Source: Palsa-883 sp963847615
GTDB taxonomy: Bacteria; Pseudomonadota; Alphaproteobacteria; Acetobacterales; Acetobacteraceae
Length of the DNA stretch: 64,000 nt
Direction of reading: 5' to 3'
NCBI GenBank assembly: GCA_963847615.1
Contig: CAWKAN010000019.1
Location: 248,001-312,000, forward strand
Shown piece by piece: positions 44,809 through 54,219 of the stretch. Position numbers and translations under genes: made by a program. The notes under the pieces were generated by a model. That model ran no database searches and was not told where the DNA came from. It was given only the letters and a program-made list of their open reading frames with translations. Each line of letters begins with the position of its first letter. Position 1 is the stretch's first letter.

Positions 44809-45487
44809 GTTCCGCTGCCGACAGTCCGAGCCAAACCATTCCGGGCATCAAACTTGACCGTCTTTGGCCGGCTGCTGCGGCGAGGGTCTGCGCGGCGTCC
44901 GTGCCCGGGGGAGACCTGCGTGGCCGGGCGGGCAGGGCCGACGGCCCGGTTGGCCTGGACACGGTGTCGAACCCGAAACGGTCGCTGGTGCGGAACGATG
45001 CAAGGCTTAAGTTCGTCATGTCCTCCCCCGGTACGCTCCCCAGTTACGCCCGGGGACATCGGCCCGCAATGGAGTGCCGATGCGGTGGCGTCAATCCCGA
45101 GGCCCTGCGCGGGGGTCCGGTTGCCCGAGCCATCGGCCTGGGTACGAGCCATTGGCCTGGGTACTCCTACCTAGTCGCTCTGGGTACTCCCTCGATAGAA
45201 TCCGGCCCTATCCAAGGATCAACCGGCGCATGACTTTCCTCCCTGAGGTGGGTTCCGGCTCGCAGGCCGAAACCCTTTGGTAATATGTTTGTGTACAATC
45301 GATGGTCACAACCACCCTGTTGCCGACCGGCGTGCGAACCAGCCTAAAAATTTGGAAATCCGCGCGGAAACTTCGGCTGGCGCAGCGGAACCATGATCTG
45401 GATCAACGACGGCCTCGCGCGGCCGACCCTATTGTTCGCCTCGCGGATCGGCGTGCCGAACAGACCCATGACGGGGGGAAGCGACAC
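44809..45487. promoter_or_regulatory. 679-bp divergent control region between sensor kinase and glgA1
   Basis: No gene visible. It includes a perfect-period tandem of 19 bp at 45127-45164 (GAGCCATCGGCCTGGGTAC then GAGCCATTGGCCTGGGTAC) and a third GGGTAC at about 45181. TACTCCT/TACTCCC words beside them look like NarL/FixJ-type half-sites. A locally AT-rich segment at about 45280-45300 (GGTAATATGTTTGTGTACAA) may hold a promoter for glgA1. Operator function is inference. Confidence 0.4.
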
Positions 45488-46978
45488 ATGCTGAGCCTGG
45501 GACATCCACGCGTCCTGTTTGTCTGTGCCGAGCTTTTCCCGCTCGCCAAGACCGGCGGGTTGGGCGACGTGTGCGCCGCGCTGCCCCGGGCGCTGTTGCG
45601 TGAAGGCGTCGATGTCCGCCCGATGCTGCCGGCCTATCCGTCCGTACTGGCGGGCATCGAGGCGGCGCGCGAGGTGTTGCGCCTGGCCGACGGCGGGCGG
45701 ATCCTGCTGGCCCGCGCGCCGGACAGCCGGCTGCGCCTCTATCTGTTCGACCACCCCGCGCTGTTCGACCGCCCGGGCGGGCTGTACCAGGACGCCGAGC
45801 GGCGCGACTGGCCCGACAATCACCGGCGTTTCGCCGCCTTCAGCCGCGCCGCGACGACGCTGGCGCTGCACGGCGACGGCGCCGGCTGGGCGCCCGACCT
45901 GGTGCACGCGCATGACTGGCACGCCGCCCTGGTGCCGGCGCTGCTGGCGCTGCACGACGGCCCGCGCCCGCCAAGCGTGCTGAGCATCCACAACCTGGCC
46001 TACCAGGGCAATTTCCCGCCGCAGGCCGCCGCCGAGGCGGGCTTGCCGGCGGCGCTGTTCCGCACCGAGGCGGCCGAGTTCTACGGCCAGATCTCCTTCC
46101 TCAAGGCCGGCATCAGCGCCGCCGACCGGCTGACCACCGTCAGCCCGACCTATGCCGAGGAAATCCTCACGCCGGCGCACGGCGCCGGGCTCGACGGCGT
46201 GTTGCGCAGCCGCGCCGCGGACCTGGTGGGAATCCTGAACGGGGTTGATCCCGACGTGTGGAATCCCGCCCACGATGCCTATCTGCCCTGCCCGTACACG
46301 GCGCGCGACCTGCACGGCAAGCGGGTGTGCAAGGCCGCGCTGCAGCAGGAACTCGGGCTGGAGCCGGCGCCGGACGTGCCGCTGGTGTGTTTCGTCAACC
46401 GGCTGACCCACCAGAAGATGGCCGACGTGGTGCTGCAGGTGCTGCCGCTGCTGGCCGAGCGCGGCATCCAGTTCGCCCTGCACGGCGAAGGCGACCCCGG
46501 GCTGGAACGCGCCTTCGCCGCCGCCGCCGGCGCGTCCCCCCGCGCCGCCATGCGCGTCGGCTATCGCGAGGACCTGGCGCACCGCATGACCGCCGGGGCC
46601 GACATCTCGCTGGTCCCCTCGCGCTTCGAGCCGTGCGGCCTGACCGCGCTCTACGCCATGCGCTACGGCACGCTGCCGGTCAGCCGCGCGGTGGGCGGGC
46701 TGGTCGACAGCGTGGTGGATGCCGGCGACGCGGCTTCCCCGCACGGCGCGGCGACCGGCTTCAGCTTCGCCGAGGACAGCCCGGCCGGCCTGCTGGAGGG
46801 GCTCGACCGCGCCTGCGCCCGCTATGCCAACCGGAGTTGCTGGCAGCGGATGCAGCGCACCGCGATGGAACGCGACTTCACCTGGGATGCCTCGGCGCTG
46901 CGCTACCTCGATCTGTATTACGACCTGCTACCCGGCTTCGAGTCCGACGACACGACCCCTGAGCGCCACGCCGCCTGA
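45488..46978 (+). CDS. glgA: Glycogen synthase (GT5), first copy
   Basis: 496 residues, ADP-glucose:alpha-1,4-glucan transferase. Family motifs: VCAELFPLAKTGGLGDVCAA (ADP-glucose-binding KTGGL), HAHDWHAALVPALL, SIHNLAYQGNF, TVSPTYAEEI, GILNGVDPDVWNP and the C-terminal VPSRFEPCGLTALYAMRYGT. Start at 45488 with GGGGGAAG about 7 nt upstream; the open frame extends 62 codons further but not protein-like. A second glgA lies at 56590-58215. Followed at 34 nt by a small gene. Confidence 0.95.
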   Translation: MLSLGHPRVLFVCAELFPLAKTGGLGDVCAALPRALLREGVDVRPMLPAYPSVLAGIEAAREVLRLADGGRILLARAPDSRLRLYLFDHPALFDRPGGLYQDAERRDWPDNHRRFAAFSRAATTLALHGDGAGWAPDLVHAHDWHAALVPALLALHDGPRPPSVLSIHNLAYQGNFPPQAAAEAGLPAALFRTEAAEFYGQISFLKAGISAADRLTTVSPTYAEEILTPAHGAGLDGVLRSRAADLVGILNGVDPDVWNPAHDAYLPCPYTARDLHGKRVCKAALQQELGLEPAPDVPLVCFVNRLTHQKMADVVLQVLPLLAERGIQFALHGEGDPGLERAFAAAAGASPRAAMRVGYREDLAHRMTAGADISLVPSRFEPCGLTALYAMRYGTLPVSRAVGGLVDSVVDAGDAASPHGAATGFSFAEDSPAGLLEGLDRACARYANRSCWQRMQRTAMERDFTWDASALRYLDLYYDLLPGFESDDTTPERHAA

Positions 46979-47011
46979 GCGTCGGCGCAACAGCCTGGTC
47001 CAGGAGGGACC

Positions 47012-47278
47012 ATGAACAGCAAACCGGCTTCGCTCCCCCCCTCATCCGCCCGGCCGCTCGATTGGGGCCATGCGGTGCGCGCCGCCGCGTCGCGGCTGAA
47101 GGCGCAGCACGACCTGCCCGAGACGGAAAACCACCCGCTGCTGGCGGCCGAGGCACAGTGCCTCGCGGCCCTGATGTGCGCCTACGGCAAGTTCGCCCCG
47201 GAGGCGGAACGCCCGCCGGCGCGCGCGGCGGAACCGCTGCCCGGCAGGCTCCCGGTACGCAGGCCCGCGGTGCCATGA
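47012..47278 (+). CDS. Small hypothetical protein
   Basis: 88 residues (MNSKPASLPPSSARPLDWGH...). Pro/Ala/Arg-rich ends around a short helical middle (HAVRAAASRLKAQHD, LLAAEAQCLAALMCAYGKF). The strong ribosome site CAGGAGGGACC directly before the ATG and its place between glgA and ppsA make it a likely real gene. No family recognised. Confidence 0.6.
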   Translation: MNSKPASLPPSSARPLDWGHAVRAAASRLKAQHDLPETENHPLLAAEAQCLAALMCAYGKFAPEAERPPARAAEPLPGRLPVRRPAVP

Positions 47279-47411
47279 CGGCGGGCCCGCCACCTGGGCC
47301 GGCCGTCGCCGCCGCCTTGGCACCAAGCGCGGGCGCCGCCGGCTTGCCCGCGACCGCTCGGCAACCCCAAGGGGCCGGCAGCCGCAAGGCGGTGCATCCG
47401 GGAGGTTCCGG

Positions 47412-47690
47412 ATGAAACCAACGCCGGCGGCGACGATGGCGCCCGGTCGCGGCACCAGCGCGCGGCGCCCCGCGGTCGGCGCGCTGGTCACCAGCGTGGC
47501 CCCCGACAGCCCCGCTTCCGAGCAGATCCAGCCCGGCGACGTCATCGAAGCGATCAACCAGCATCCGGTGGCGAGCCCCGGCGATGCCGCCGCGCAACTG
47601 CAAGTCGCCGCGAAGTCAGGCCGGAAGGCCATCCTGATGCTGCTCAACCGGCAGGGAACCAACCTCTATGTCGGGGTGGCAGTGGGCTGA
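47412..47690 (+). CDS. Stand-alone PDZ-domain protein
   Basis: 92 residues. After a 20-residue basic start comes one PDZ domain resembling the second PDZ of DegP/HtrA proteases: VGALVTSVAPDSPASEQIQP, GDVIEAINQHPVASPGDAAA, ILMLLNRQGTNLYVGVAVG. No protease domain, signal peptide or membrane segment is present. GGGAGG lies 6 nt before the ATG at 47412. It may be an adaptor, or the remnant 3' end of an htrA gene; no upstream protease sequence is seen. Confidence 0.75.
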   Translation: MKPTPAATMAPGRGTSARRPAVGALVTSVAPDSPASEQIQPGDVIEAINQHPVASPGDAAAQLQVAAKSGRKAILMLLNRQGTNLYVGVAVG

Positions 47691-47891
47691 TACGATGATC
47701 GGCGAGCGGCCAGCCGCGCGGCGGCATGCCGCCTACGGCGGGCGCCCGGCCGGCCACGGTCGGCGTCACGCTTCCGGGCCTGTTGCCCGGCAGGTCCCGC
47801 AACGCGATCGCGCGCGGCCCCGGGGCCGCAGGCGATGATCGGACCGCAGGCGGCAAGCACCAAGCCGGGTCCGCCAGCAGGAGCAACCGCT

Positions 47892-50315
47892 ATGGCAACG
47901 CAGAGTTTCGTCCGTTGGTTCAAGGACATCCGGCTCGGGGATGTCGGCCTGGTCGGCGGCAAGACCGCCTCGCTCGGCGAGCTGTACGGCGCCCTGGCCG
48001 GCAGCGGCGTGCTGGTGCCGAACGGCTTCGCGCTCACCGCCGCGTCCTACCGCGCCGCGCTGGCCGAGGCGGGGGCCGGCGACAAGCTGCACCGGCTGCT
48101 CGACGATCTCGACAAGGACGACACCGCGCAGCTCGCCGAACGCGCCAAGGCGGCGCGCGCGGTGGTCTACGGCGCGACCGGCGGCGCCACGCTGCGCGCG
48201 CAGATCGCCGAGGCCTACCGCGCCCTGGAGCGGGAAGCCGGCCCCGGCGTGGCGGTCGCCGTGCGCAGCTCCGCCACCGCCGAGGACCTGCCCACCGCCA
48301 GCTTCGCCGGCCAGCACGAGAGCTACCTGAACGTCAGCGGCGAGGCCGCGGTGGTCGAGGCCTGCCGGCACTGCTTCGCCTCGATCTTCACCGATCGCGC
48401 CATCGTCTACCGGCTGAACAACGGCTTCGATCATTTCAAGGTCGCATTGTCGGTGGCGGTCATGCGCATGGTGCGCGCCGATATCGGCGCCAGCGGCGTG
48501 ACCTTCACCCTCGACACCGAATCCGGCTTCCGCGACGTGGTGTTCATCACCGGCGCCTACGGCCTGGGCGAGAACGTGGTGCAGGGCGCGGTCGATCCCG
48601 ACGAGTTCTACGTCCACAAGCCGACCTACCTGCTGGGCTTCCGCACGGTGCTGTCGCACCGGCTGGGGCGCAAGCAGATGCGCATGGTCTACGCCTCGCC
48701 CGAGGCCGGCGGCGGCACCCGCAACGAGCCGACGGCGGAGGCCGACCGGCAGCGCTTCTGCCTCGACGATGCCGACGTGCTGAGCCTGGCCGAGCACGCG
48801 ATGAAGATCGAGGACCACTACTCGGCGCATGCCGGCCACAACCAGCCGATGGATATCGAATGGGTCAAGGACGGCGCCGATGGCCGGCTGTATATCGTGC
48901 AGGCGCGGCCGGAGACGGTGGCCTCGCAACGCTCGGCGCAGGGTTTTGAGACCTACGCGCTGACCGGCAGCGGGGAGGTGCTCGCCACCGGCCGCGCCGT
49001 CGGCGAGAAGATCGCCGGCGGCAAGGTGCACGTCATGGCCGACCCGCACGCGCTGGCCGGTTTCGCGGCCGGCGACGTGCTGGTCGCCGACACCACCACG
49101 CCGGACTGGGAGCCGGTGATGAAGCGGGCGGCGGCGATCGTCACCAACCGCGGCGGGCGCACCTGCCACGCCGCCATCGTCGCGCGCGAGCTGGGCGTGC
49201 CGGCGGTGGTCGGCGCCGAGGGCGCGACCGAGGCGCTGCACCCCGGCCGCACCGTCACCGTGTCCTGCGCCGGCGGCGAGGTCGGCCAGGTCTATGACGG
49301 CGCGGTGCCGTTCGAGGTGACGCGCGTGCCGGCCACCGGCATCGCCCGCCCGCGCACCGAGATCATGGTGAACCTGGGCAATCCCGACCTCGCATTCCGC
49401 ACCGCCATGCTGCCGTGCGACGGCGTCGGCCTGGCGCGCATGGAGTTCATCATCAGCGAACATATCGGCGTGCATCCGATGGCGCTGGTGCAGCCCGACA
49501 AGGTGACCTCGGCCGAGGCGCGCCAGGCGATCGCCAAGTTGACCGCGCGCTACGCCAAGCCGGCGGATTTCTTCATCGAGAAACTCTCCGAGGGCGTCGG
49601 CACCATCGCCGCGGCCTTCTACCCCCGCCCGGTGATCGTGCGGCTGTCGGACTTCAAGACCAACGAATACGCCAGCCTGCTCGGCGGTGCCGGGTTCGAG
49701 CCCGTCGAGGCCAACCCGATGCTCGGCTTTCGCGGCGCGGCGCGCTACGCCCATCCCGCCTACGCCGCCGGCTTCGCGCTGGAATGCGCCGCGCTGCGCC
49801 GGGTGCGCGAGGCCATGGGCCTGACCAACCTGCGCGTCATGGTGCCGTTCTGCCGGCGCGAGGAGGAGGCGCGGCGGGTGATCGAGGCCATGGCGGCGCA
49901 TGGCCTGAAGCGCGGCGAAAACGGGCTGGAGATCTACGTGATGTGCGAGATCCCCAACAACGTCATCCGGATCGACGCGTTCGCGGAACTGTTCGACGGG
50001 TTCTCCATCGGCTCCAACGACCTGACCCAGCTCACGCTCGGCGTGGACCGCGATTCCGCCATCGTCGCCTTCGATTTCGACGAGCGCGATCCCGGCATGC
50101 TGGAGATGCTGCGCCTGGCGGTGACCGGCGCCCGGCGCAACCACCGCCATGTCGGGATCTGCGGCGAGGCGCCGGCCAACTATCCGGAGATCGCCAGCTT
50201 CCTCGCCGGGCTCGGCATCGATTCGATCAGCGTCAACCCGGCCAGCCTGCTGCGCACCCTGACCGTGGTGCACGAGGCCGAACAGCAGGGCCAGCCGAAA
50301 GCCAGCGCGGCCTGA
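47892..50315 (+). CDS. ppsA: Phosphoenolpyruvate synthase
   Basis: 807 residues. Pyruvate + ATP to PEP + AMP + Pi, the gluconeogenic step. N-terminal ATP-binding domain (VGGKTASLGELY, VAVRSSATAEDLPTASFAGQ), swivelling domain with catalytic His in NRGGRTCHAAIVAREL, C-terminal PEP/pyruvate barrel ending IGSNDLTQLTLGVDRDSAIV and the catalytic Cys in GICGEAPANYP. ATG 47892 is preferred (AGGAG upstream) over an ATG 57 nt earlier. Its position among glycogen genes suggests linked control of gluconeogenesis and storage. Confidence 0.96.
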   Translation: MATQSFVRWFKDIRLGDVGLVGGKTASLGELYGALAGSGVLVPNGFALTAASYRAALAEAGAGDKLHRLLDDLDKDDTAQLAERAKAARAVVYGATGGATLRAQIAEAYRALEREAGPGVAVAVRSSATAEDLPTASFAGQHESYLNVSGEAAVVEACRHCFASIFTDRAIVYRLNNGFDHFKVALSVAVMRMVRADIGASGVTFTLDTESGFRDVVFITGAYGLGENVVQGAVDPDEFYVHKPTYLLGFRTVLSHRLGRKQMRMVYASPEAGGGTRNEPTAEADRQRFCLDDADVLSLAEHAMKIEDHYSAHAGHNQPMDIEWVKDGADGRLYIVQARPETVASQRSAQGFETYALTGSGEVLATGRAVGEKIAGGKVHVMADPHALAGFAAGDVLVADTTTPDWEPVMKRAAAIVTNRGGRTCHAAIVARELGVPAVVGAEGATEALHPGRTVTVSCAGGEVGQVYDGAVPFEVTRVPATGIARPRTEIMVNLGNPDLAFRTAMLPCDGVGLARMEFIISEHIGVHPMALVQPDKVTSAEARQAIAKLTARYAKPADFFIEKLSEGVGTIAAAFYPRPVIVRLSDFKTNEYASLLGGAGFEPVEANPMLGFRGAARYAHPAYAAGFALECAALRRVREAMGLTNLRVMVPFCRREEEARRVIEAMAAHGLKRGENGLEIYVMCEIPNNVIRIDAFAELFDGFSIGSNDLTQLTLGVDRDSAIVAFDFDERDPGMLEMLRLAVTGARRNHRHVGICGEAPANYPEIASFLAGLGIDSISVNPASLLRTLTVVHEAEQQGQPKASAA

Positions 50316-50370
50316 CGCCGCGGCTCGGCGGCCGGGCGCCAAAACGCCAGCGGAACGAGGAGATCGCACT

Positions 50371-50733
50371 ATGTTCGAAACGATCCCGGGTCTGCCCGAC
50401 GACACGCTCGGCCTGAGCGCCACCGGCACCGTGACCGGCGAGGATTACGAGCAAACGCTGATCCCTCTGGTCAACGACAAGCTGGCGGCGCACGGCAAGG
50501 TCCGCCTGCTGATGCATTTCGGCCCCGGCTTCATCGGCTACAGCGCTGCGGCCCTCTGGCAGGACGGCAGGTTCGGCCTGGCGCATCTCGGCGACTTCCG
50601 CAAGCTGGCCGTGGTCTCCGATGTCGGCTGGCTCAACCTCGCGGTGCGGATGTTTGCGCCGTTCATCCGCTGCCCGGTGCGCGGCTTCGCCGACGCCGAG
50701 CTCGACGCCGCCAAGGCCTGGATCGCCACCTGA
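50371..50733 (+). CDS. SpoIIAA-like (STAS-fold) protein
   Basis: 120 residues. MFETIPGLPDDTLGLSATGT, EDYEQTLIPLVNDKLAAHGK, RLLMHFGPGFIGYSAAALWQ, then FRKLAVVSDVGWLNLAVRM fit the SpoIIAA-like family of small cytosolic proteins with a STAS-type fold, whose role is unknown. GAGGAG lies before the ATG. It sits 55 nt after ppsA and 16 nt before the next phosphorylase gene. Confidence 0.85.
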   Translation: MFETIPGLPDDTLGLSATGTVTGEDYEQTLIPLVNDKLAAHGKVRLLMHFGPGFIGYSAAALWQDGRFGLAHLGDFRKLAVVSDVGWLNLAVRMFAPFIRCPVRGFADAELDAAKAWIAT

Positions 50734-50749
50734 TACGGAGCGCACAGCA

Positions 50750-53257
50750 ATGACCCCCTGGCGCGAACTGCCGCCGCCGCTGGCCGCGCTGCGCGACCTG
50801 GCGTTGGACCTGCGCTGGACCTGGAGCCATGAGGCCGACGCGCTGTGGGCGCGGATCGATCCGGAGCTGTGGCAGCGCACGCACAACCCATGGACCATCC
50901 TGGAGGACGCCTCGGCCGCCACGCTGGCCGAACTCGCCGCCGATGCCGGCTTCGTCGCGCATCTCGACCAGCTGGTCGCGGCGCGGCGCGCCTACCTGGC
51001 CGACCGCGGCTGGTTCGCCGACCGGCCGGGCGGGGTGGCGCTGGCCGGGGTGGCCTATTTCAGCATGGAGTTCGGCCTCGGCGATGCGCTGCCGCTGTAT
51101 GCCGGCGGGCTCGGCGTGCTGGCCGGCGATCTGCTGAAATCGGCGAGCGACCTGGGCGTGCCGGTCATCGGCATCGGCCTGCTGTACCAGGAGGGCTACT
51201 TCCGCCAGATGATCGACGCCGCGGGCCGCCAGCTCGAGGCGTTCCCGTACAACGACCCGTCGAGCATGCCGATCGAGCCGGTGCGCGTGGCCGGCGGCGG
51301 CTGGCTGCACATCCCGGTCGAGCTGCCGGGACGTATCCTGCAGGTGCGGGTGTGGCGCGTCGTGGTCGGGCGGACCCTGCTCTATTTGCTGGACAGCAAC
51401 GACCCGGTGAACGGCCCGGCCGATCGCGGCATCGCCGGCAAGCTGTACGGCGGCGGCAGCGAGATGCGGCTGATGCAGGAGATCGTGCTGGGCGTCGGCG
51501 GCTGGCGCCTGGTGCAGGCGCTGCACCCGGAGATCGAGGTCTGCCATCTCAACGAGGGCCACGCCGCCTTCGCGGTGCTGGAGCGGGCGCGCCAGTTCGC
51601 GCAGCGCCATCGGCTGGGCTTCACCGAGGCGCTGTGGGCCACGCGCGCCGGCAACGTGTTCACCAGTCACACGCCGGTGGCTGCCGGCTTCGACCGGTTC
51701 CCGCTGGATCTGCTCGTGCAGTACGGCCAGGCCTGGGCCACGGGCGAGCTGGCCCTGACCGACATCCGGGCGCTGGGCCTTGGCGACGGCGAGACCCCGG
51801 ATGGCCGGTTCAACATGGCCTATCTCGCGGCCCGCGGCGCGCTGCTGCGCTTCGGCGTCAGCCGGCTGCACGGTGCGGTCAGTCGCGCGGATCTTCCAGT
51901 CGCTGTACCCGCGCTGGCCGGAGCCGGAGGTGCCGTTCGATCACGTCACCAACGGCGTGCACGTGCCGAGCTGGGATTCCGCCGCGGCCGACGCGATCTG
52001 GACCCAGGCCTGCGGCAAGGACCGCTGGCGCCGCGAGCCGGAGGATATGGCCACGCGCATCGAAACAATCGAGGACGCGGCACTCTGGGCCTTGCGCGGC
52101 GAGACGCGCGCGGCGCTGGTGCGCGGAGTGCGCCTGCGGCTCGCCGCCCATCTGAGCGGGCGCGGCCATCCGCCGGAGGTGGTGGCGCTCGGCGAGACGG
52201 TGCTCGATCCCAACGTTCTCACCCTGGGGTTCGCGCGCCGCTTCACCGGCTACAAGCGCCCCGACCTGCTGTTGTTCGATCGCGCCCGCCTGGCCCGCCT
52301 GCTGTGCGACGAGGCGCGCCCGGCGCAGCTCGTGCTGGCCGGCAAGGCCCATCCGGACGATGCGGACGGCAAGCGAATGATCCAGCAATGGATCGGTTTC
52401 GCGGAGGACCCGCGCTACCGCCGCCGCGTGGTGTTCCTGGAGGATTACGACATCTCGCTGGCGCAGGAGCTGGTGCAGGGCGTCGATGTCTGGATCAACA
52501 CGCCGCGCCGCCCGTGGGAGGCCTGCGGCACCAGCGGCATGAAGGTGGTGGTCAACGGCGGGCTCAATGTTTCGACATTGGACGGCTGGTGGGAGGAAGC
52601 CTACGGCCCCGACCTGGGCTGGGCGATCGGCGATGGCCGCCACGCCGAAGCGGCGGAACAGGACCGCCACGACGCGGAAGAACTCTACGCCGTGCTGGAG
52701 CGCGAGGTGGTGCCGGCGTTCTACGCCCGCGACGCCGCCGGCGTGCCGCGCGCCTGGGTGGCGCGCATGCGGCGCAGCATGGCCGACCTGACGCTGCAAT
52801 ACAGCGGGTCGCGCATGGTGCGCGAGTATCTCGACAAGGCCTATCTGCCGGCCGCGCAGGCGTTGCGCGCGCGGGTCGCGGACGATGCCGCCGCGGCCAA
52901 GGCGATGGCGGCATGGGACCGGCGCCTGCATCGGGCCTGGCCCGGCGTGCATATCGGCACGCCGGATGTCACCCGCCAGGACGACGGCTGGATCGTCTCG
53001 GTGCCGGTCTATCTGGGCGAGGTCGCCGCCGCCGACGTCCGGGTGGAGAGCTACGCCGATGCGATGGGTGGCGCGCCCGCCGAGAGTCGTTGCGCTGTCG
53101 CATGACGGGCCGATCCCCGGGGCCACCAGCGGCTATTTCTATCGTGGCCGGATCCAGGGGGCGCGGCCGCCCGAGCGACTACACGGTGCGGGTCGTGCCG
53201 GCGCATCCCGGTGTCTTTGTCCCGGCGGAGAATGCGCTGATCCGCTGGCAGAGGTGA
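50750..53257 (+). pseudogene. Alpha-glucan phosphorylase (GT35, DUF3417 type), three frameshifts
   Basis: Short-form alpha-glucan phosphorylase (TIGR02094-like), releasing glucose-1-phosphate from maltodextrin or glycogen. Piece 1 from ATG 50750: PPLAALRDLALDLRWTWSHE, AYFSMEFGLGDALPLYAGGL, EVCHLNEGHAAFAVLERARQ, TSHTPVAAGFDRFPLDL. Near 51887 one extra base shifts it to RIFQSLYPRWPEPEVPFDHV, LGFARRFTGYKRPDLLLFDR and the PLP-Lys region CGTSGMKVVVNGGLNVSTLD. Two more shifts (about 53085 and 53168) lead to SHDGPIPGATSGYFYRGRIQ and the natural end SDYTVRVVPAHPGVFVPAEN, stop at 53257. Without repair the second piece stops at 53105. A second, intact phosphorylase is at 59668-62199. Confidence 0.85.
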
Positions 53258-53369
53258 TGCGGCGGCGTTGCGAGGTCACCGCCTCCGCCCGGCACCCTAC
53301 GGCATTCACCGATCGTTGCCCGCGGCGGTCGGCGCGCTCCGGTGATGCGACCTGGGCGCTGGCTGCATC

Positions 53370-53744
53370 GCAAGCAAGTAAAGGCTTCCAACACGGAGGA
53401 AGCCGCGGAGGGCCACGGAGAAGCAAGAAATTTGGGCGCTTCGCGCGGTCGTCGGTTCCGGCACCGCGCGCAGCGCATCGCTGCCTTCTCCGTGGCCCTG
53501 CGTGGCCCTCCGCGCTTCCTCCGGGTTAAAATTCTTCGCTCATATGGCGTTGACTGTTGGACGGTCCCGTAGGGCGGAAAAGCGCAGCGCCTTCCGCCAC
53601 CGCCGGGCGATCCGCTCGCATCTGCCGACGTCCCCAACAACATATCCCGCCACCGTCCGACAGCGGAAGGCGCTGCGCTTTTCCGCCCTACGGGCCGTCC
53701 AACAGTCAACGCCATATGAGCCAAATTCTTGCTTACTTGCTTGC
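53370..53744. repeat. CACGGAG palindromic element, copy 3, interrupted
   Basis: Left end GCAAGCAAGTAAAGGC and right end TTGCTTACTTGCTTGC are the same kind of terminal repeats as at 7074 and 26953. The internal AAATTTGGGCGCTTCGCGCG is shared with copy 1. The right arm is split by the element at 53538-53721. Confidence 0.8.
53538..53721. repeat. GTAGGGCGG inverted-repeat element nested in CACGGAG copy 3
   Basis: 184 bp with near-perfect ~59-bp arms: left 53538-53597 (GCTCATATGGCGTTGACTGT... GGAAAAGCGCAGCGCCTTCC), right 53663-53721, its complement, around a 65-bp loop. Only one or two mismatches. No gene inside. Confidence 0.88.
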
Positions 53745-54219
53745 CTGCGGACGCTGCGAACCCGCCCAGGGCCGACCGGTCGGTCGACAATCGCGGGCAG
53801 GGGGTGGGTGAACCCCGTAGGCCCGGCACCGGGGGCTCCCTCCAGCCTGTCGGAGCAATGGTCTCCGTCACCCCGTCGCACCCCGACCGAACGCGACCGC
53901 GGGGCCGCCATGACCCCGCCGCGCGGTGTCGCCGTCGGGCGAGGCGGGCAATATCGTTGCGCAGCTACCGCGCCGGTTGGTGCGCTGGCGATCCGTGCCC
54001 GGCAGGCTCGCCGCGACCGCCTCGCCAACCGGGTCGTCGGCCCGTTCCACGGCGGGCAGGGCCAGGGGCGCGCCGGCGATCGGCGCGTACGCCGCATCGG
54101 CCAGCACCAGGCTGGCCGGACCATCGCGATCAGCCGCAGCCGACCAGCACGCCCGCCGCGGCAGCGCCAGGTCGTCGCTCCCCGGTCGCACAACAGCGCC
54201 GCTCGCCCGCGGTGCCAGC

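Larger units (their letters stand above)
53258..54219. other. Repeat-bearing spacer between phosphorylase and glgX
   Basis: About 960 bp with no firm gene. It contains the CACGGAG copy 3 with a second inverted-repeat element nested in it. To its right, on the bottom strand about 53990-54190, is an open stretch (ALPRRACWSAAADRDGPASL) just after the glgX stop that could be a gene remnant; I cannot assign it. Confidence 0.5.

Noticed and set aside
43258..45174. 638-codon top-strand frame
   Set aside because: Antisense to the giant sensor gene, with His/Gln/Arg-rich shadow composition.
53868..54191. 107-residue bottom-strand protein after glgX
   Set aside because: Some protein-like composition, but no recognisable family, no clear start and an adjacent repeat; kept only as a possible remnant.
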